Source: Prevotella dentasini JCM 15908 (GTDB taxonomy: Bacteria; Bacteroidota; Bacteroidia; Bacteroidales; Bacteroidaceae). Taken from it: a stretch of 64,000 nt of DNA. Under the pieces are notes generated by a model. It worked only from the letters and a program-made list of their open reading frames with translations. It was not told where the DNA came from and made no database searches. Below are positions 38,377 to 48,189 of this stretch, piece by piece (position 1 is the first letter of the stretch; every line of letters starts with the position of its first letter). The DNA is taken from the NCBI RefSeq assembly GCF_000614065.1, contig NZ_BAKG01000002.1, forward strand, positions 62,001-126,000. Reading direction: 5' to 3'. Position numbers and translations under genes: made by a program.

Positions 38377-38574
38377 GAGCCAATGGTTATTAATGGCATA
38401 CAATTGTTAAAAAGCGTGTTTTCTGCTGTTTTACAATTGTCCGGGCTGTCTTTTGCCAAGTGCGGCTGACAAATGGAGCGTCCTTCCTGCCAGTCCTGCT
38501 GTTGGCGGTAGGCTGATGACAGGGCGGAAGGGGGATGGCCGGTGGCAGGAACGGCTGCGTGGAGACTCCCCGGG

Positions 38575-38859
38575 TCAGTCTTCGTAATTGAGTTGGGCAT
38601 CATTGTCGCCGTGCAGTGCCGCTTTCAGGTCTTTCCAGTTTTGGAATCCTGCAAAGAGTGCGAGCCGGTTGAGCGTCTTTGCAGACGGCTTCTCCTTGGC
38701 AGCGAGGTATCCTTTCAGCTTCTTCAGCGACTGGGCATCGAGGTGTATGTGATGTTTGGCCAGTCCGCTGGACAGCTTTTCCAAATCGGCTGCCAGTTCC
38801 TTGCGGACATGCGATTTCCGTCCCAAGTCTTCAATGATGGTTCTTAAATTCTTTTTCAT
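38575..38859 (-). CDS. Small helical protein of unknown function
   Basis: 94 residues: MKKNLRTIIEDLGRKSHVRKELAADLEKLSSGL ... AKEKPSAKTLNRLALFAGFQNWKDLKAALHGDNDAQLNYED. It is almost wholly helical, and the SAKTLNRLALFAGFQNWKDL part looks like a helix-turn-helix, so a DNA-binding role is possible. A TACTTTTG box on the minus strand (38889-38896) precedes it by 30 bases, which supports its being a real gene. No family recognised. Confidence 0.65.
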   Translation of the reverse strand: MKKNLRTIIEDLGRKSHVRKELAADLEKLSSGLAKHHIHLDAQSLKKLKGYLAAKEKPSAKTLNRLALFAGFQNWKDLKAALHGDNDAQLNYED

Positions 38860-38888
38860 CTCATTTCTACAATCTACTAACGTATGTG

Positions 38889-38896
38889 CAAAAGTA
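38889..38896 (-). promoter_or_regulatory. -7 box before the small helical-protein gene
   Basis: TACTTTTG on the minus strand; weak -33 element. Confidence 0.42.
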
Positions 38897-39070
38897 CGAA
38901 AAGATTGGGTAATGGAGTAAGAAGAGGCTTCTTTTTTTCAGCCCGTTCGGTAAATGGCGGTTTGTGTATATAAGGACAAGTAATAGCGTTCTTGAAACTC
39001 CTGCTTTAATTAGTCCTGTTCTTTCCTTCCGTATTGGCTTTTTGATGTAATGCGCATGCTGTTCCGGCAA

Positions 39071-39137
39071 AACGAAAGTGCCCCTTTCGCAATGCGAAAG
39101 GGGCACTTTGACCACGCGAAAGGGGCACTTTCGTTTT
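39071..39137. repeat. Interspersed palindromic element, copy 3
   Basis: Lies in the gene-free stretch 38,860-39,175. cgaaagtgcccctttcgc (39073-39090) is followed by two inverted copies: gcgaaaggggcactttg (39094-39110) and gcgaaaggggcactttcg (39116-39133). The last is an exact 18-bp reverse complement of the first. Confidence 0.9.
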
Positions 39138-39175
39138 GTCGCCGCGGCATGGCCGTATGGGCGGTGTCCGGGGCT

Positions 39176-40016
39176 TTATCTTTTCTTCTGCTTCAGGTTG
39201 AGAATCATCTTGCCGATGTAGATGCCGCTCTTGCCGTTCTGGTCGATGCCTACGGGCTTTCCGTCCAGATTGTTGACATACTCCAGTTGTTGCAGGAAGC
39301 TGTGCGAATGACCCCCGAGCACGAGGTCGATGCCGCGGGTGCCTGCCACCAGTTCCTCGTCGCTGATGCCCTCGACGTTCCATCCTAAGTGGGAGAGGCA
39401 GATGATGAGGTCGCACCGCTTGGCTTTCAGTTCGTCGACGGTTTTCTGTGCCACGGAGATGGGGTCGTTGTAGACGGTGGGCAGGTAGTTCTTGTGGTCT
39501 ACGAGGCCGTCCAGCTTGGGCGATATGCCGAAGACGCCTATCCTTACCCCCTTGCGCTCGAGGATGGTGTAGGGCTTCACGATGGAAGCGAGGGGAGTGC
39601 CCGTAAAGTCGTAGTTGGCGCAGACGATGGGGAAGTTGAGTGAGCGGAAGATGCGTGCCATGTTGTCGAGACCGAAGTCGAACTCATGGTTGCCGACGGT
39701 TCCGGCATCGTAGTGCATCATATTCATCAGCGGTCTCCACCTCGCCTTTGTAGAGAGTGAAGTAGGGCGAGCCCTGACAGAAGTCGCCGCTGTCGAAAAG
39801 CAGCAGGTCGGGGTTCTTGGCACGTTCCTCTTTCAGCATCTCAATGCGGCGGAGGAAGCCTGCCCGCCCTGCCCGGAGCGTGTCGGCAAGGTTCTCGCTG
39901 AAGGGATATATCTGGCTGTGCGTGTCGTTGGTGTGCAGAATGGTCAGCTGTTTGTCCTGCGCGAAGGACAGGGTTGCCGTCAGCAGCAGTAGTGATAAGC
40001 ATATATGTTTCTTCAT
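39176..40016 (-). CDS. Secreted metallophosphatase, catalytic half of a 5'-nucleotidase, frameshifted
   Basis: Signal peptide MKKHICLSLLLLTATLSFA, then calcineurin-like metallophosphatase motifs in order: TILHTNDTHSQI, LLFDSGDFCQGSPY, GTVGNHEFDFG, ICLSHLGWN, DLVLGGHSHSF. These are the metal ligands of the UshA/5'-nucleotidase N-terminal domain. The frame breaks near 39,732; removing one extra base (minus strand gagaccgct to gagacgct) joins KGEVET to LMNMMHYDAGTVGNHE, giving 279 residues. The substrate-binding C-terminal domain is encoded separately just upstream on the same strand. Likely periplasmic nucleotide or sugar-nucleotide hydrolase. Confidence 0.85.
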
Positions 40017-40102
40017 ATCGTTTGTTTTGTGCTTGTTGCTTTTTAACGTCTCTCTCTTCGGGATGTCTTTTCCCCGAAATCAGTTCGCCGAATGGCTGTC
40101 TC

Positions 40103-40894
40103 TTATTTTTCTATCTTGATTCTCCCCTCTACCCGGGCGTTTACTTTCTTGCCCTGTGCGGTCTGCTCCCTGAAGTAGTTGATGATGATGTAGCGGAAGT
40201 TGTTGCTCTCGTCCTGCGGTGAGTTGACGCGGCTTTTCTCCTTGAACGCCGTCATGCCGTCGTTGCCTTGGGCAACATAGTCGAGCGTGGCGATGCGGTA
40301 GTCGCGCTTCGGGTCTATCTCCTTTCCGTTGAGGCTCGCACTCTTCAGCCGTCCGTCGGAGGTGATGACAAGCTGTAGTCCGCGGCTGACGCCCTCGCCG
40401 CCGTTGTGTGCTATCTCGCGGAATAGTTTCAGTACCTTGTCGCCCGTCAGGGTGAGGAAGCATATTTTGTTCTCGAAGGGCGATACGTCGAGCACGTTGC
40501 CGTAGGTAATCTTTCCGGCAGGCAGGGCGGCCCGGATGCCTCCCATGTTGTAGATGCCGAAGTCGGGCTGCTCGTTGTACGCCTTCCCTTCCCATACCAT
40601 GATGTCCGCCAACAGGTTAGAAAGCTCGCTCTCGGGCCGCGCAGCGGCCATATAGTGGTCGGTTTCGCCCACAACGGGTCCCATGATGCTGTCTACCTGC
40701 TGCTTGTAGGGCAAGATGAATGTCTCTGCCTGACGGTCGGGATGTGCATCGTAGCGTTGGTCGATGAGTATCCGCGAGCGCGAGACGCCTGTCAGTTCGT
40801 AGTGGGTGCCTCCCAAGGTCTGGCGGTGGCTGGCGCAGCCTGTTGTCAGAAGGGCAATGGAGAGGCCTCCGAGTAAAGTTAGTTTGTTGCGCAT
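40103..40894 (-). CDS. 5'-nucleotidase C-terminal domain lipoprotein
   Basis: 263 residues from MRNKLTLLGGLSIALLTTGC, a lipoprotein signal with Cys20. The rest matches the substrate-binding C-terminal domain of UshA-type nucleotidases: ESELSNLLADIMVWEG, DFGIYNMGGIRAALPAGKITYGNVLDVSPFENKICFLTLTGDKVL, and YRIATLDYVAQGNDGMTAF. It has no catalytic domain of its own. It is transcribed just before the metallophosphatase gene (86-base gap), so the two probably act together at the membrane. Confidence 0.88.
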   Translation of the reverse strand: MRNKLTLLGGLSIALLTTGCASHRQTLGGTHYELTGVSRSRILIDQRYDAHPDRQAETFILPYKQQVDSIMGPVVGETDHYMAAARPESELSNLLADIMVWEGKAYNEQPDFGIYNMGGIRAALPAGKITYGNVLDVSPFENKICFLTLTGDKVLKLFREIAHNGGEGVSRGLQLVITSDGRLKSASLNGKEIDPKRDYRIATLDYVAQGNDGMTAFKEKSRVNSPQDESNNFRYIIINYFREQTAQGKKVNARVEGRIKIEK

Positions 40895-40967
40895 AGTTTT
40901 CTTATTGTATGTTTTCTTTTCCGCTTTTCCGGCTTGCCGGGCCTTCCGGCTGGCGGTGCGAGTTCTG

Positions 40968-40975
40968 CAAAGGTA
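40968..40975 (-). promoter_or_regulatory. -7 box for the nucleotidase gene pair
   Basis: TACCTTTG on the minus strand, 73 bases before the start codon. Confidence 0.42.
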
Positions 40976-41092
40976 AGGAAAAGTTGAGAGTTGTACGCGT
41001 CCCTGCCTTATAAAAAGGAGTTGTGTGCGTGAAAAGAAGTTAAAAGAAAAGTTCTTCCTTCGCCTTTGAGTGGTCGGTCGGTCAAAAAGTCG

Positions 41093-41100
41093 TACCTTTG
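41093..41100 (+). promoter_or_regulatory. -7 box for rplS
   Basis: TACCTTTG; a TTTG lies at 41065-41068, 24 bases away, a little further than usual. Leader about 80 bases. Confidence 0.48.
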
Positions 41101-41188
41101 CACGGATTTTCTGTGTAACCGCTGGCAGTGGACGAGTCATGGACTATGTTGCACGGAACAACAAACAATATTTAATTTATCAAGCAAA

Positions 41189-41554
41189 ATGGATTTAATT
41201 AAAGTTGCTGAAGAAGCATTTGCAACCGGCAAGCAGTTCCCCGAGTTCAGAGCAGGTGATACCGTTACCGTAGCTTACAGAATTACTGAGGGTAACAAGC
41301 AGCGTATTCAGCTCTACCGTGGTGTTGTTATCAAGATTAGCGGTCATGGTGAGAAGAAGCGTTTCACTGTTCGCAAGATGTCCGGCACTGTAGGTGTAGA
41401 ACGTATCTTCCCAATCGAATCACCGAACATTGACTCTATTGAGGTGAACAAGCGCGGTAAGGTTCGTCGTGCAAAACTCTACTATCTGCGCAAGCTCACT
41501 GGTAAGGCTGCACGTATCAAGGAGAAGAGGACTATCGTTAAGAGCGACAAGTAG
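41189..41554 (+). CDS. rplS: 50S ribosomal protein L19
   Basis: Intersubunit-bridge protein of 121 residues. It begins [11 protein letters not shown] and contains [29 protein letters not shown] and [18 protein letters not shown], then the C-terminal [17 protein letters not shown]. The ATG at 41,189 is chosen over upstream in-frame starts because it matches the family. Monocistronic, with own promoter and terminator, outside the trmD operon context. Confidence 0.96.
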   Translation: MDLIKVAEEAFATGKQFPEFRAGDTVTVAYRITEGNKQRIQLYRGVVIKISGHGEKKRFTVRKMSGTVGVERIFPIESPNIDSIEVNKRGKVRRAKLYYLRKLTGKAARIKEKRTIVKSDK

Positions 41555-41579
41555 GCCCTTTGTCCATTCAGAAAAATGA

Positions 41580-41620
41580 GAAGACTCGGAACATCTTGCG
41601 TGTTCCGGGTCTTCTTGTCT
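41580..41620 (+). terminator. rplS terminator
   Basis: gaagactcggaaca / tgttccgggtcttc (41580-41593 with 41601-41614), 14-bp stem with one G-T pair, then ttgtcttt. Confidence 0.8.
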
Positions 41621-42097
41621 TTATGGCATGTCGGCAGGAAGGTGAAACCGTGTTTCCTGCATGGAGCATTGGTAGACACAAGACAGCGGAGACAGCTGAT
41701 GGAAAATCCGCTTTGCAGGCCATGCTATGCCTTGCCCTGACGGCAAGTTGCTGTCAGCCTGTCAGCGGTTTTAACAATTTGGCGGTTGATACTCAACAGA
41801 TTGCAAGGACTGACAGCATGACAGAAAAAAAGAAAAACAACAACCGGCGTTGTTTCTATGCCGTTCAAGGAGGGTGTCCGCAGGATGAGGCCCATCCGTC
41901 TTGGCAAGAGGGTAACACGGCTATGGTGATATTCTTTTTCGGTTCAAAAGTATGCTTATCTTATATTTTTGTATTAAATTTGCAGAAAATAAAGCTATGA
42001 TGCCTGCATCTGCGACGACTGAACAGAGAGAAACAGGAGTGGGCGGTGCGGCTATGAGAATATTATCCCGCAACTAACAATCAACAACCAAAGGGCT
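41621..42097. other. Intergenic region before lipoate genes with promoter box
   Basis: An open frame crosses part of it, but it has no start context, composition or similarity that suggests a gene. A TAAATTTG box at 41975-41982 is a candidate promoter for lplA/lipA, giving a leader of roughly 110 bases. Confidence 0.4.
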
Positions 42098-43174
42098 ATG
42101 AAATACCTGATTATTCCCGAACAGAAAGAAAACAAGCAGCTGCCCTTCTACTTTGCCGTGGAAGAGTACGTTGCGCGAACCTATACCGACGACGACTATT
42201 TCTTTGCATGGCAGGTGGAACCCACCGTGATGCTCGGACGGAATCAGCTGATAGACAACGAAGTGGACATAGACTATTGCCATAAGAACGGCGTACACAT
42301 CTTCCGGCGCAAGAGCGGTGGCGGCTGTGTCTATGCCGACGCTGGCTGCATACAGTTCTCGTACATCTCCTTTGCCGACAATGTGAACCTTGCTTTCGGT
42401 GAGTATATGAATAAGGTGGCGCAGCTCCTGCAGAGCATCGGTATCGATGCACGGCTCTCAGGCCGCAACGACATACTTGTGGAAGAACGGAAAGTGTCGG
42501 GCAGTGCCTTTTACCGGCTTCAGGGGCGCAGTGTCCTCCACAATACGGTACTCTTCAACACCCAGCTCGAACATCTTTCGCGAGCACTTACACCCTCACA
42601 CGACAAGTTGCAGAGCAAGGGGGTGGCGTCGGTCATACAGCGAGTGAACAATATCGGAAACTATACGGAGCTTTCGCTTGATGCCTTTCTCGCATACGTG
42701 CAGGACTATATGTGCGGTTCCGAGCAATTGGTGCTGACCGATAAGGACATGGAGAAGATTTCCGAGATAGAGAAGGAACTGGCATCGGATGCCTTTGTCT
42801 ATGGGAAAAATCCTAAATTTACGGAAGTCAGGAAGAAGAGGTTTGCCAATGTCGGTACGCTGGAAGCCCATGTGGAGCTGAAGAACAACGTTATCAACAG
42901 CATCAACCTCGCAGGCGACTATTTCCTCATTGGCGACTTGGACCGCGAACTGCTCGACCTGCTTCGTGGCGTGGACTTTACAAGAGAGGCAGTTGCCGAA
43001 AGACTGAACGACGTTGACCTCTCTGCCGTAATCCGCGGACTGGAGCTGAAGCACTTCCTGCGTCTTCTCTTTGGTCGTCCTCCACACGTCCGGAAGCCCG
43101 ACTGGCTGAAAATCAACCTGAAGTCGACCGCACAGACGAGCGAGACAGCCATATCCTTGCCAAGCACCACCTGA
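42098..43174 (+). CDS. lplA: Lipoate-protein ligase A, running in frame into lipoyl synthase
   Basis: Attaches lipoate to E2 and H proteins. The catalytic domain contains IFRRKSGGGCVYADAGCIQFSYI (residues about 68-92) and NDILVEERKVSGSAF, followed by the LplA C-terminal domain (ISEIEKELASDAFVYGKNPKF ... LLRGVDFTREAVAERL) ending near LKHFLRLLFG at about residue 327. No stop codon occurs there; the frame continues directly into HVRKPDWLKINLK, the N-terminus of lipoyl synthase, before a frameshift at about 43,128 leads to a stop at 43,174. So either the two are one 610-residue protein or a second indel hides the LplA stop. Confidence 0.88.
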   Translation: MKYLIIPEQKENKQLPFYFAVEEYVARTYTDDDYFFAWQVEPTVMLGRNQLIDNEVDIDYCHKNGVHIFRRKSGGGCVYADAGCIQFSYISFADNVNLAFGEYMNKVAQLLQSIGIDARLSGRNDILVEERKVSGSAFYRLQGRSVLHNTVLFNTQLEHLSRALTPSHDKLQSKGVASVIQRVNNIGNYTELSLDAFLAYVQDYMCGSEQLVLTDKDMEKISEIEKELASDAFVYGKNPKFTEVRKKRFANVGTLEAHVELKNNVINSINLAGDYFLIGDLDRELLDLLRGVDFTREAVAERLNDVDLSAVIRGLELKHFLRLLFGRPPHVRKPDWLKINLKSTAQTSETAISLPSTT

Positions 43175-43929
43175 ACACCATCTGTACGAGCGGACTCTGT
43201 CCGAACCAGACGGAGTGTTGGGCTGCGCGGACGGCTACGATGATGATTGGAGGCAATATCTGCACGCGCAGTTGTAAGTTCTGCAATACGCCGACGGGGC
43301 GGCCGGGGATGCTCGACCCGCAGGAACCGCAGAACGTGGCAGAGTCGGTCAAGGCTCTCGGACTCCGATATGCCGTCATCACCTCGGTAGACCGCGACGA
43401 CCTGAAAGACTACGGAGCCGACCATTGGGCGAAGACCATTGCATGCGTGCGCAAGGAAAACCCGACGACACTGATAGAGGTGCTTATCCCCGACTTCATG
43501 GGGAATACCGAACTCATCGCGCAGGTAATGGCAGCACGTCCGAACGTGGCCGGGCACAATATGGAGACGGTTCGCCGTCTGACCCCGGGCGTGCGCAGCG
43601 TAGCCCGTTACGAGCGTAGCCTTGAGGTTCTTGCCGCCATTACCAAGTCGGGTGTCATGTCGAAGACGGGCTTTATGGTCGGACTGGGAGAGACGACAGA
43701 AGAGGTGGAGGAGCTGATGGACGACATTCTTGCCACGGGATGCCGACGCCTGACCATCGGGCAGTATCTGCAACCCACCTCCAAGCATCTGCCAGTAGCG
43801 GAATATATCACCCCCGAACAATTTGCCGCCTATAAGCAAACTGCCCTCCGAAAAGGCTTCAAGTTTGTTGAAAGTGGTCCGCTCGTCCGTTCGTCGTATC
43901 ATGCCGAGCGCGCCTTTGCAGCAGAATAA
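43080..43929 (+). CDS. lipA: Lipoyl synthase (radical SAM), frameshifted at its N-terminus
   Basis: Inserts two sulfurs into octanoyl groups. Auxiliary-cluster motif CTSGLCPNQTEC (CX4CX5C) and radical-SAM motif CTRSCKFC are both intact, followed by NTPTGRPGMLDPQEP, SVDRDDLKDYGADHWAKTI, NMETVRRLTPGVR, SGVMSKTGFMVGLGE and LTIGQYLQPTSKHLPV. The N-terminus HVRKPDWLKINLK is in the LplA frame; one missing C near 43,128 (gaccgcacag to gacccgcacag) shifts to the frame that runs to 43,929. No separate ATG is visible before HVRKPDW. The first ATG after the shift (43,240) would drop the first cysteine cluster, so it cannot be the true start. Confidence 0.9.
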
Positions 43930-44234
43930 CAGCCTGAAGGCGAAGCGGCTGTGAGAGACCGCCCGGCCATCGGGAAAAGAAAAACGATAAAAAAATAGGA
44001 ATTGTCGATTCCTTTGCCTATCTTTGTGGCAGATACATGGAAGGTATCTTGACTTTTGATAGTAGTTCGCAAGATTACGGCAAAGTGCTTCGACATTGTG
44101 GGGACGGGCGTCCCGTTTGTCCGACATGTGATAATCGAAGCGGATAGACGGGATGTCTGTCTTTACTTTGAGAGTGGAAAGTTGAGCCATCTTCAGAGGT
44201 CAGGATTATTTTGTACTTAAAATAAATAGGAGGA
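43930..44234. other. Intergenic region with long SDR leader
   Basis: No gene in these 305 bases. TATCTTTG at 44019-44026 fits the -7 consensus (weak -33) and would give the oxidoreductase gene a leader of about 200 bases. Short gacgggcgtccc/gacgggatgtc palindromic bits occur in it, but I could not match a known riboswitch. Confidence 0.4.
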
Positions 44235-45014
44235 ATGACAATGAAGAATTATTTTTCACTAAAAGGACAAGTAGCCCTTGTAACAGGGTGCTCTACCGGG
44301 TTGGGCGTACAGATGGCACGTGCTTTGGCCAGTCAGGGATGCAATATTGTTCCCGTAGCACGCCGCGAAGAGAAAATCAAGGAAGTGGCAAAGCAGCTTA
44401 TCGAAGACTTCGGGGTAGAAACGCTTCCCCTTCGCTGCGACATCACCGATACAGGGCTTGTTGACGAGACGGTGGCAAAGGCGGTGGCACATTTCGGGCG
44501 TATCGACATCCTTGTCAATAATGCCGGAACGGGAGCCGTGGCACCGGCAGAGGACATTACCGACGAGCAGTTTTGGAACGAGCTTGACATCGACCTCTTT
44601 GGCTCGTTCCGTGTAGCCCGTGCCGTTGCAGGGCAGGCCATGATACCTGCAAGGTATGGCCGCATCATCAATATTGCCTCTATGTACGGACTGGTAGGCA
44701 ACAAGACTGCTCCTGCCACGCCTTACCATGCCGCCAAGGGCGGTGTCGTCAACATGACGCGTGCCTTGGCTGCCGAGTGGGGAAAGCATGGCATCACTGT
44801 CAACGCCGTATGTCCGGGCTATTTCTGGACACCGCTGACCAAGGAAACCCTCGCTACCGAGTCGTTCCGGCAGTACGCCCACAATGCGATACCGTTGGAA
44901 CGCTATGGTAAAGAAGGTGAGCTTGACACTGCCGCCCTCTTCCTCGCGTCTCCTTCCAGCAGCTATGTAACGGGCGTCGTGTTACCCGTGGATGGTGGCT
45001 ACACCTGTATCTGA
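44235..45014 (+). CDS. Short-chain dehydrogenase/reductase (gluconate 5-dehydrogenase-like)
   Basis: 259 residues; the ATG at 44,235 or the one two codons later (MKNYFSLKGQVALVTG) can be the start, with a gaggaatg sequence upstream. NAD(P) motif TGCSTGLG, NNAG, catalytic serine in INIASMYGL and YHAAKGG (Tyr-x3-Lys), and the SDR C-terminal PVDGGYT. The FSLKGQVALVTG start resembles gluconate 5-dehydrogenases of sugar-acid metabolism; the substrate is not certain. Single gene. Confidence 0.9.
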   Translation: MTMKNYFSLKGQVALVTGCSTGLGVQMARALASQGCNIVPVARREEKIKEVAKQLIEDFGVETLPLRCDITDTGLVDETVAKAVAHFGRIDILVNNAGTGAVAPAEDITDEQFWNELDIDLFGSFRVARAVAGQAMIPARYGRIINIASMYGLVGNKTAPATPYHAAKGGVVNMTRALAAEWGKHGITVNAVCPGYFWTPLTKETLATESFRQYAHNAIPLERYGKEGELDTAALFLASPSSSYVTGVVLPVDGGYTCI

Positions 45015-45073
45015 CCATCGGCTGTTATGCCTGCTGACTTCATATTTCGGCAGTTGGACGGCCGATGTGCGAA

Positions 45074-45140
45074 AACAGAAATCCCGTCTATCCGATTCCA
45101 TAACAAGAATTAGATAGACGGGATTTCTGTTGTTTTATTT
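45074..45140. terminator. Bidirectional terminator between SDR and P-ATPase genes
   Basis: aacagaaatcccgtctatc / gatagacgggatttctgtt, perfect 19-bp stem (45074-45092 with 45113-45131), followed by gttttatttt on the plus strand. It serves two convergent genes. Confidence 0.85.
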
Positions 45141-45184
45141 TCACTTCCCCAAGAATGGGCTTCGGGTTTGAAAGAAGCAGGAGG

Positions 45185-48039
45185 CTATCTCCTAATCTTC
45201 GTCCACTGCCATGCCTCCCGTACCCAAAGCACGAGCGAGGAGCCGGCAATGATGATGAGCCAGTCGAGCGGACGCAGGCTGACGACGTTGAAGAAATCCT
45301 GTAGAATGGGAAGCTCGACCATCAGAATCTGGCCGGCAAAGATAACCGTAACGATGAACGCGAGTCCCTTGCAGCCCTTGAAGTGGAGTGCACTCCGCCC
45401 TGTATTGAAGGCACGGGCATTGAAGAGATAGAAGAAATGTGTCATGACGAAAATGGTGAAGAACAGCGTCAGTTCGTAGGGACTGAGTGCGTCGCGTGCC
45501 CCCAAGTGCAGATGGAGGAGGTCGGTGAGCTGCCGGATGTCGGCGTGCTCAAAGATATAGAGGAACACCAAGAGCAGGAGGAAGAAGAAACTGCCTACGC
45601 CTGTGATATTCCACAGCATCTCCCGGTTGAGGATAAACGCCTTGCGGTCGCGTGGCTTGTCGTTCATCACCCTTGACGAAGGCGGCAGCGAGGCCAGAGC
45701 CATGGCTGCGAAGGTGTCCATGATGAGGTTGACCCACAGCATCTGCGTTACCGTCAGGGGAGATTCCGTGCCCATCAGTGCGCCCGAGAGGACGATAAAG
45801 CAGGCGGCAACATTCACCGTCAGCTGGAAAAGCAGGAACCGCTGAATGTTCTGATAGAGCGAACGGCCCCATAGAACTGCCTTGCCGATGCTGCTGAAAG
45901 AGTTGTCTATAATCGTGATGTCTGACGCTTCCTTGGCCACCGACGTTCCGTCGCCCATCGATAGTCCTACATGGGCGGCATGAAGAGCCGGTGCGTCGTT
46001 CGTTCCGTCGCCCGTTACGGCTACGACTTGTCCGTTGCGCTGTAGCGACTCAACCAGCCGTTTCTTGTCCATCGGACGTGCACGTGCAATGATTTTCAGT
46101 TCCATCACCCGCCGGTCAAGCTCCTCGTCGCTGAGAGCGGCAAATTCCGGCCCTGTAATGATATTGCGTTCGCTGTCAGCAGCAGTCCAGAGACCTATCT
46201 GCCTGCCTATTTCCGTAGCAGTTCCCGGCGTGTCTCCCGTAACGATTTTCACCTCAATGCCTGCTCTCATGCACTCTTCCACCGCTTGTGGAACGTCTTC
46301 ACGCACGGGATCGCTGATGGCTACGATGCCTTGAAAGGTCAGATTGTCTGCCTGAACGGCTCCATTATTTATAGCTCCTGCCCCGGTATCGAGTATCTGA
46401 TAGGCAAACCCCAGTGTGCGCATAGCCTGTGCCTGATAGCTCTGCAATTGTTGTTGAATGGCTTCCTGCGTCATTCCTCCTTCTATGTTCCGGCATAGTC
46501 CGAGTACAATCTCGGGTGCTCCCTTCACGTAGAGGATGGTCTTCCCCTCCATTGCCGCCGACCTGACGACGGTTGCCATATATTTCCGTTCGGTAGAGAA
46601 AGGCAGCTCGTCTATTGTCGCGGCCTCTTCGCGCAGCGTCTGATAGTTTTCGCCTGCCGAGCGGAGCCACAGCAGGAGCGCGCCCTCGGTAGGATTGCCG
46701 ATGGCGACAGGTGCGTCGGGGTGGGAGAGGTCGAGGGCGGCTGTGCTGTTTACGGCCATTCCTTCCTTCAGCAGGCGGCTCTCTGCATTGTCGGAAAGCT
46801 CCTGCCCTTCGCCCAGTCCGTAGAATTGCGTCTTGAAGACACGCATTTGGTTCTGTGTCAGCGTCCCCGTCTTGTCGGTGCAGATAACGGTTGTCGCGCC
46901 CATTGTCTCACAAGCGTGCATGCGCCGGACGAGGTTGTTGGTCTTCAGCATCCTCCGCATGCTGTAGGCAAGGCTCAGCGTAACGGCCATCGGGAGTCCT
47001 TCAGGTACGGCAACGACGATGAGGGTAACGGCAATCATCAGCGTGCCGAGCGTATATCCGAGCAGGCGCGATATGTCCTCGCCCGGCAGCAGGAAGCTGT
47101 GCAGTACGGTGATAGTGCTGATGAGGGTGAGGAAGTAGAGGGTGATAATGGATATACATACTTTCCCCGGCCATTGGTCAAACTTGCGGATGACCATCCA
47201 GAAAAAGAGAATGGTAGGCACGACGAGCGACCATGCCGGATAGGCCCAGTCGAAGAAGACGAGCATGCGGCAGATAATGACCCCGGCAGCAAACACATAG
47301 CTGATTTTGGTTATCAGCTTGCCCAGTCCGTCGAGTTGTTCGTTGAGCGGTGTGCGTACGCTGTTGTCTATCTGTGCTGCCTCAAACACCTTTCCGTTCT
47401 CGGTTTTGTCGCCTACTGCGAGCACGCGGAAGATACCGTGTCCTTCCATTACCTTCGTTCCGCGCATGACGTGATGGGTAGGGAAAGTAGCCTCCGGGTC
47501 GGAATCCTCCTCCGTGTGCTCTTCCTGCAAATAGGTTCGCCCGTCAGCGACGATTCGTCGACGCTCAGGCTGATGGCCTCAAGCAGCTCGCCGTCGGCAG
47601 GAATCTCTGCCCCTGTGTTGAGGATAACGATGTCCCCGACCACGATGTCGCGCTTCGGCACGGAGGTGGTGTTGCCGTTTCGTATCACCTCTACAGGTTC
47701 GTCGTCGTTCACCTGATTGAGGATGGCAAAGGCCTTGTCGGCTTTCAGCTCGAAGAAGAAGGCGATGCCCGTAGCCAGCAGGATGGCGATGAAGATGCCG
47801 ACCGGCTCGAAGAAAGTGCGCAGCCCCTCGTTCAGCCCGAAGTATTCGTAGCAGGCAATGCCGATGGAGAGTGCTCCGGCAATGAGCAGAATGATGATGA
47901 GAGGGTCGGAGAACTTCTCCAAGAAACGTTGGAAGAGCGATTCGCGTTCGGGAGGCGTCAGTATGTTTGTCCCGTTCCGTTGGCGGCTCGCTGCCACCTC
48001 TGCATCGGAAAGCCCGGTGTAATGATGTCTCTGTTTCAT
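45185..48039 (-). CDS. Calcium-translocating P-type ATPase (PMCA/SERCA type), frameshifted
   Basis: Ion-pumping ATPase of the inner membrane. N-terminal cation-ATPase region (GLSDAEVAASRQRNGTNIL), actuator domain ending in DESSLTGEP, phosphorylation motif ICTDKTGTLTQNQM, nucleotide-binding domain with KGAPEIVLGLC, hinge motif TGDGTNDAPALHAAHVGLSMG, and C-terminal helices (about ten hydrophobic segments in all). One base is missing near 47,530 in an A run (plus strand gcaaatagg to gcaaaatagg), which separates SLTGEPI from the following QEEHTEEDSDPEATF; restored length is about 951 residues. The family suggests calcium, but no direct ligand proof is possible here. Confidence 0.88.
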
Positions 48040-48125
48040 AATGTCTTCTGTCTGTGATGCGGTTGCGCCTCTGTTGTACCTCTTGTTCTAACTTATGTTA
48101 TCGGGCCGCAATCCGAATGAAGTTG

Positions 48126-48133
48126 CAAAGATA
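48126..48133 (-). promoter_or_regulatory. -7 box for the P-ATPase gene
   Basis: TATCTTTG on the minus strand, about 87 bases before the start codon; -33 element unclear. Confidence 0.4.
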
Positions 48134-48189
48134 ATGCTTTTTTTCCGATTAGTTATTCTTCCCCGGATATTGTTTGCCTTAGGCCGCAA

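Noticed and set aside
41560..42000. Plus-strand 146-codon frame after rplS
   Set aside because: Starts within the rplS terminator, has no similarity or Bacteroidetes promoter of its own, and ends at the lplA promoter region.
42919..44190. Minus-strand 423-codon frame opposite lipA
   Set aside because: Antisense to lipoyl synthase with intact cysteine motifs; no plausible product.
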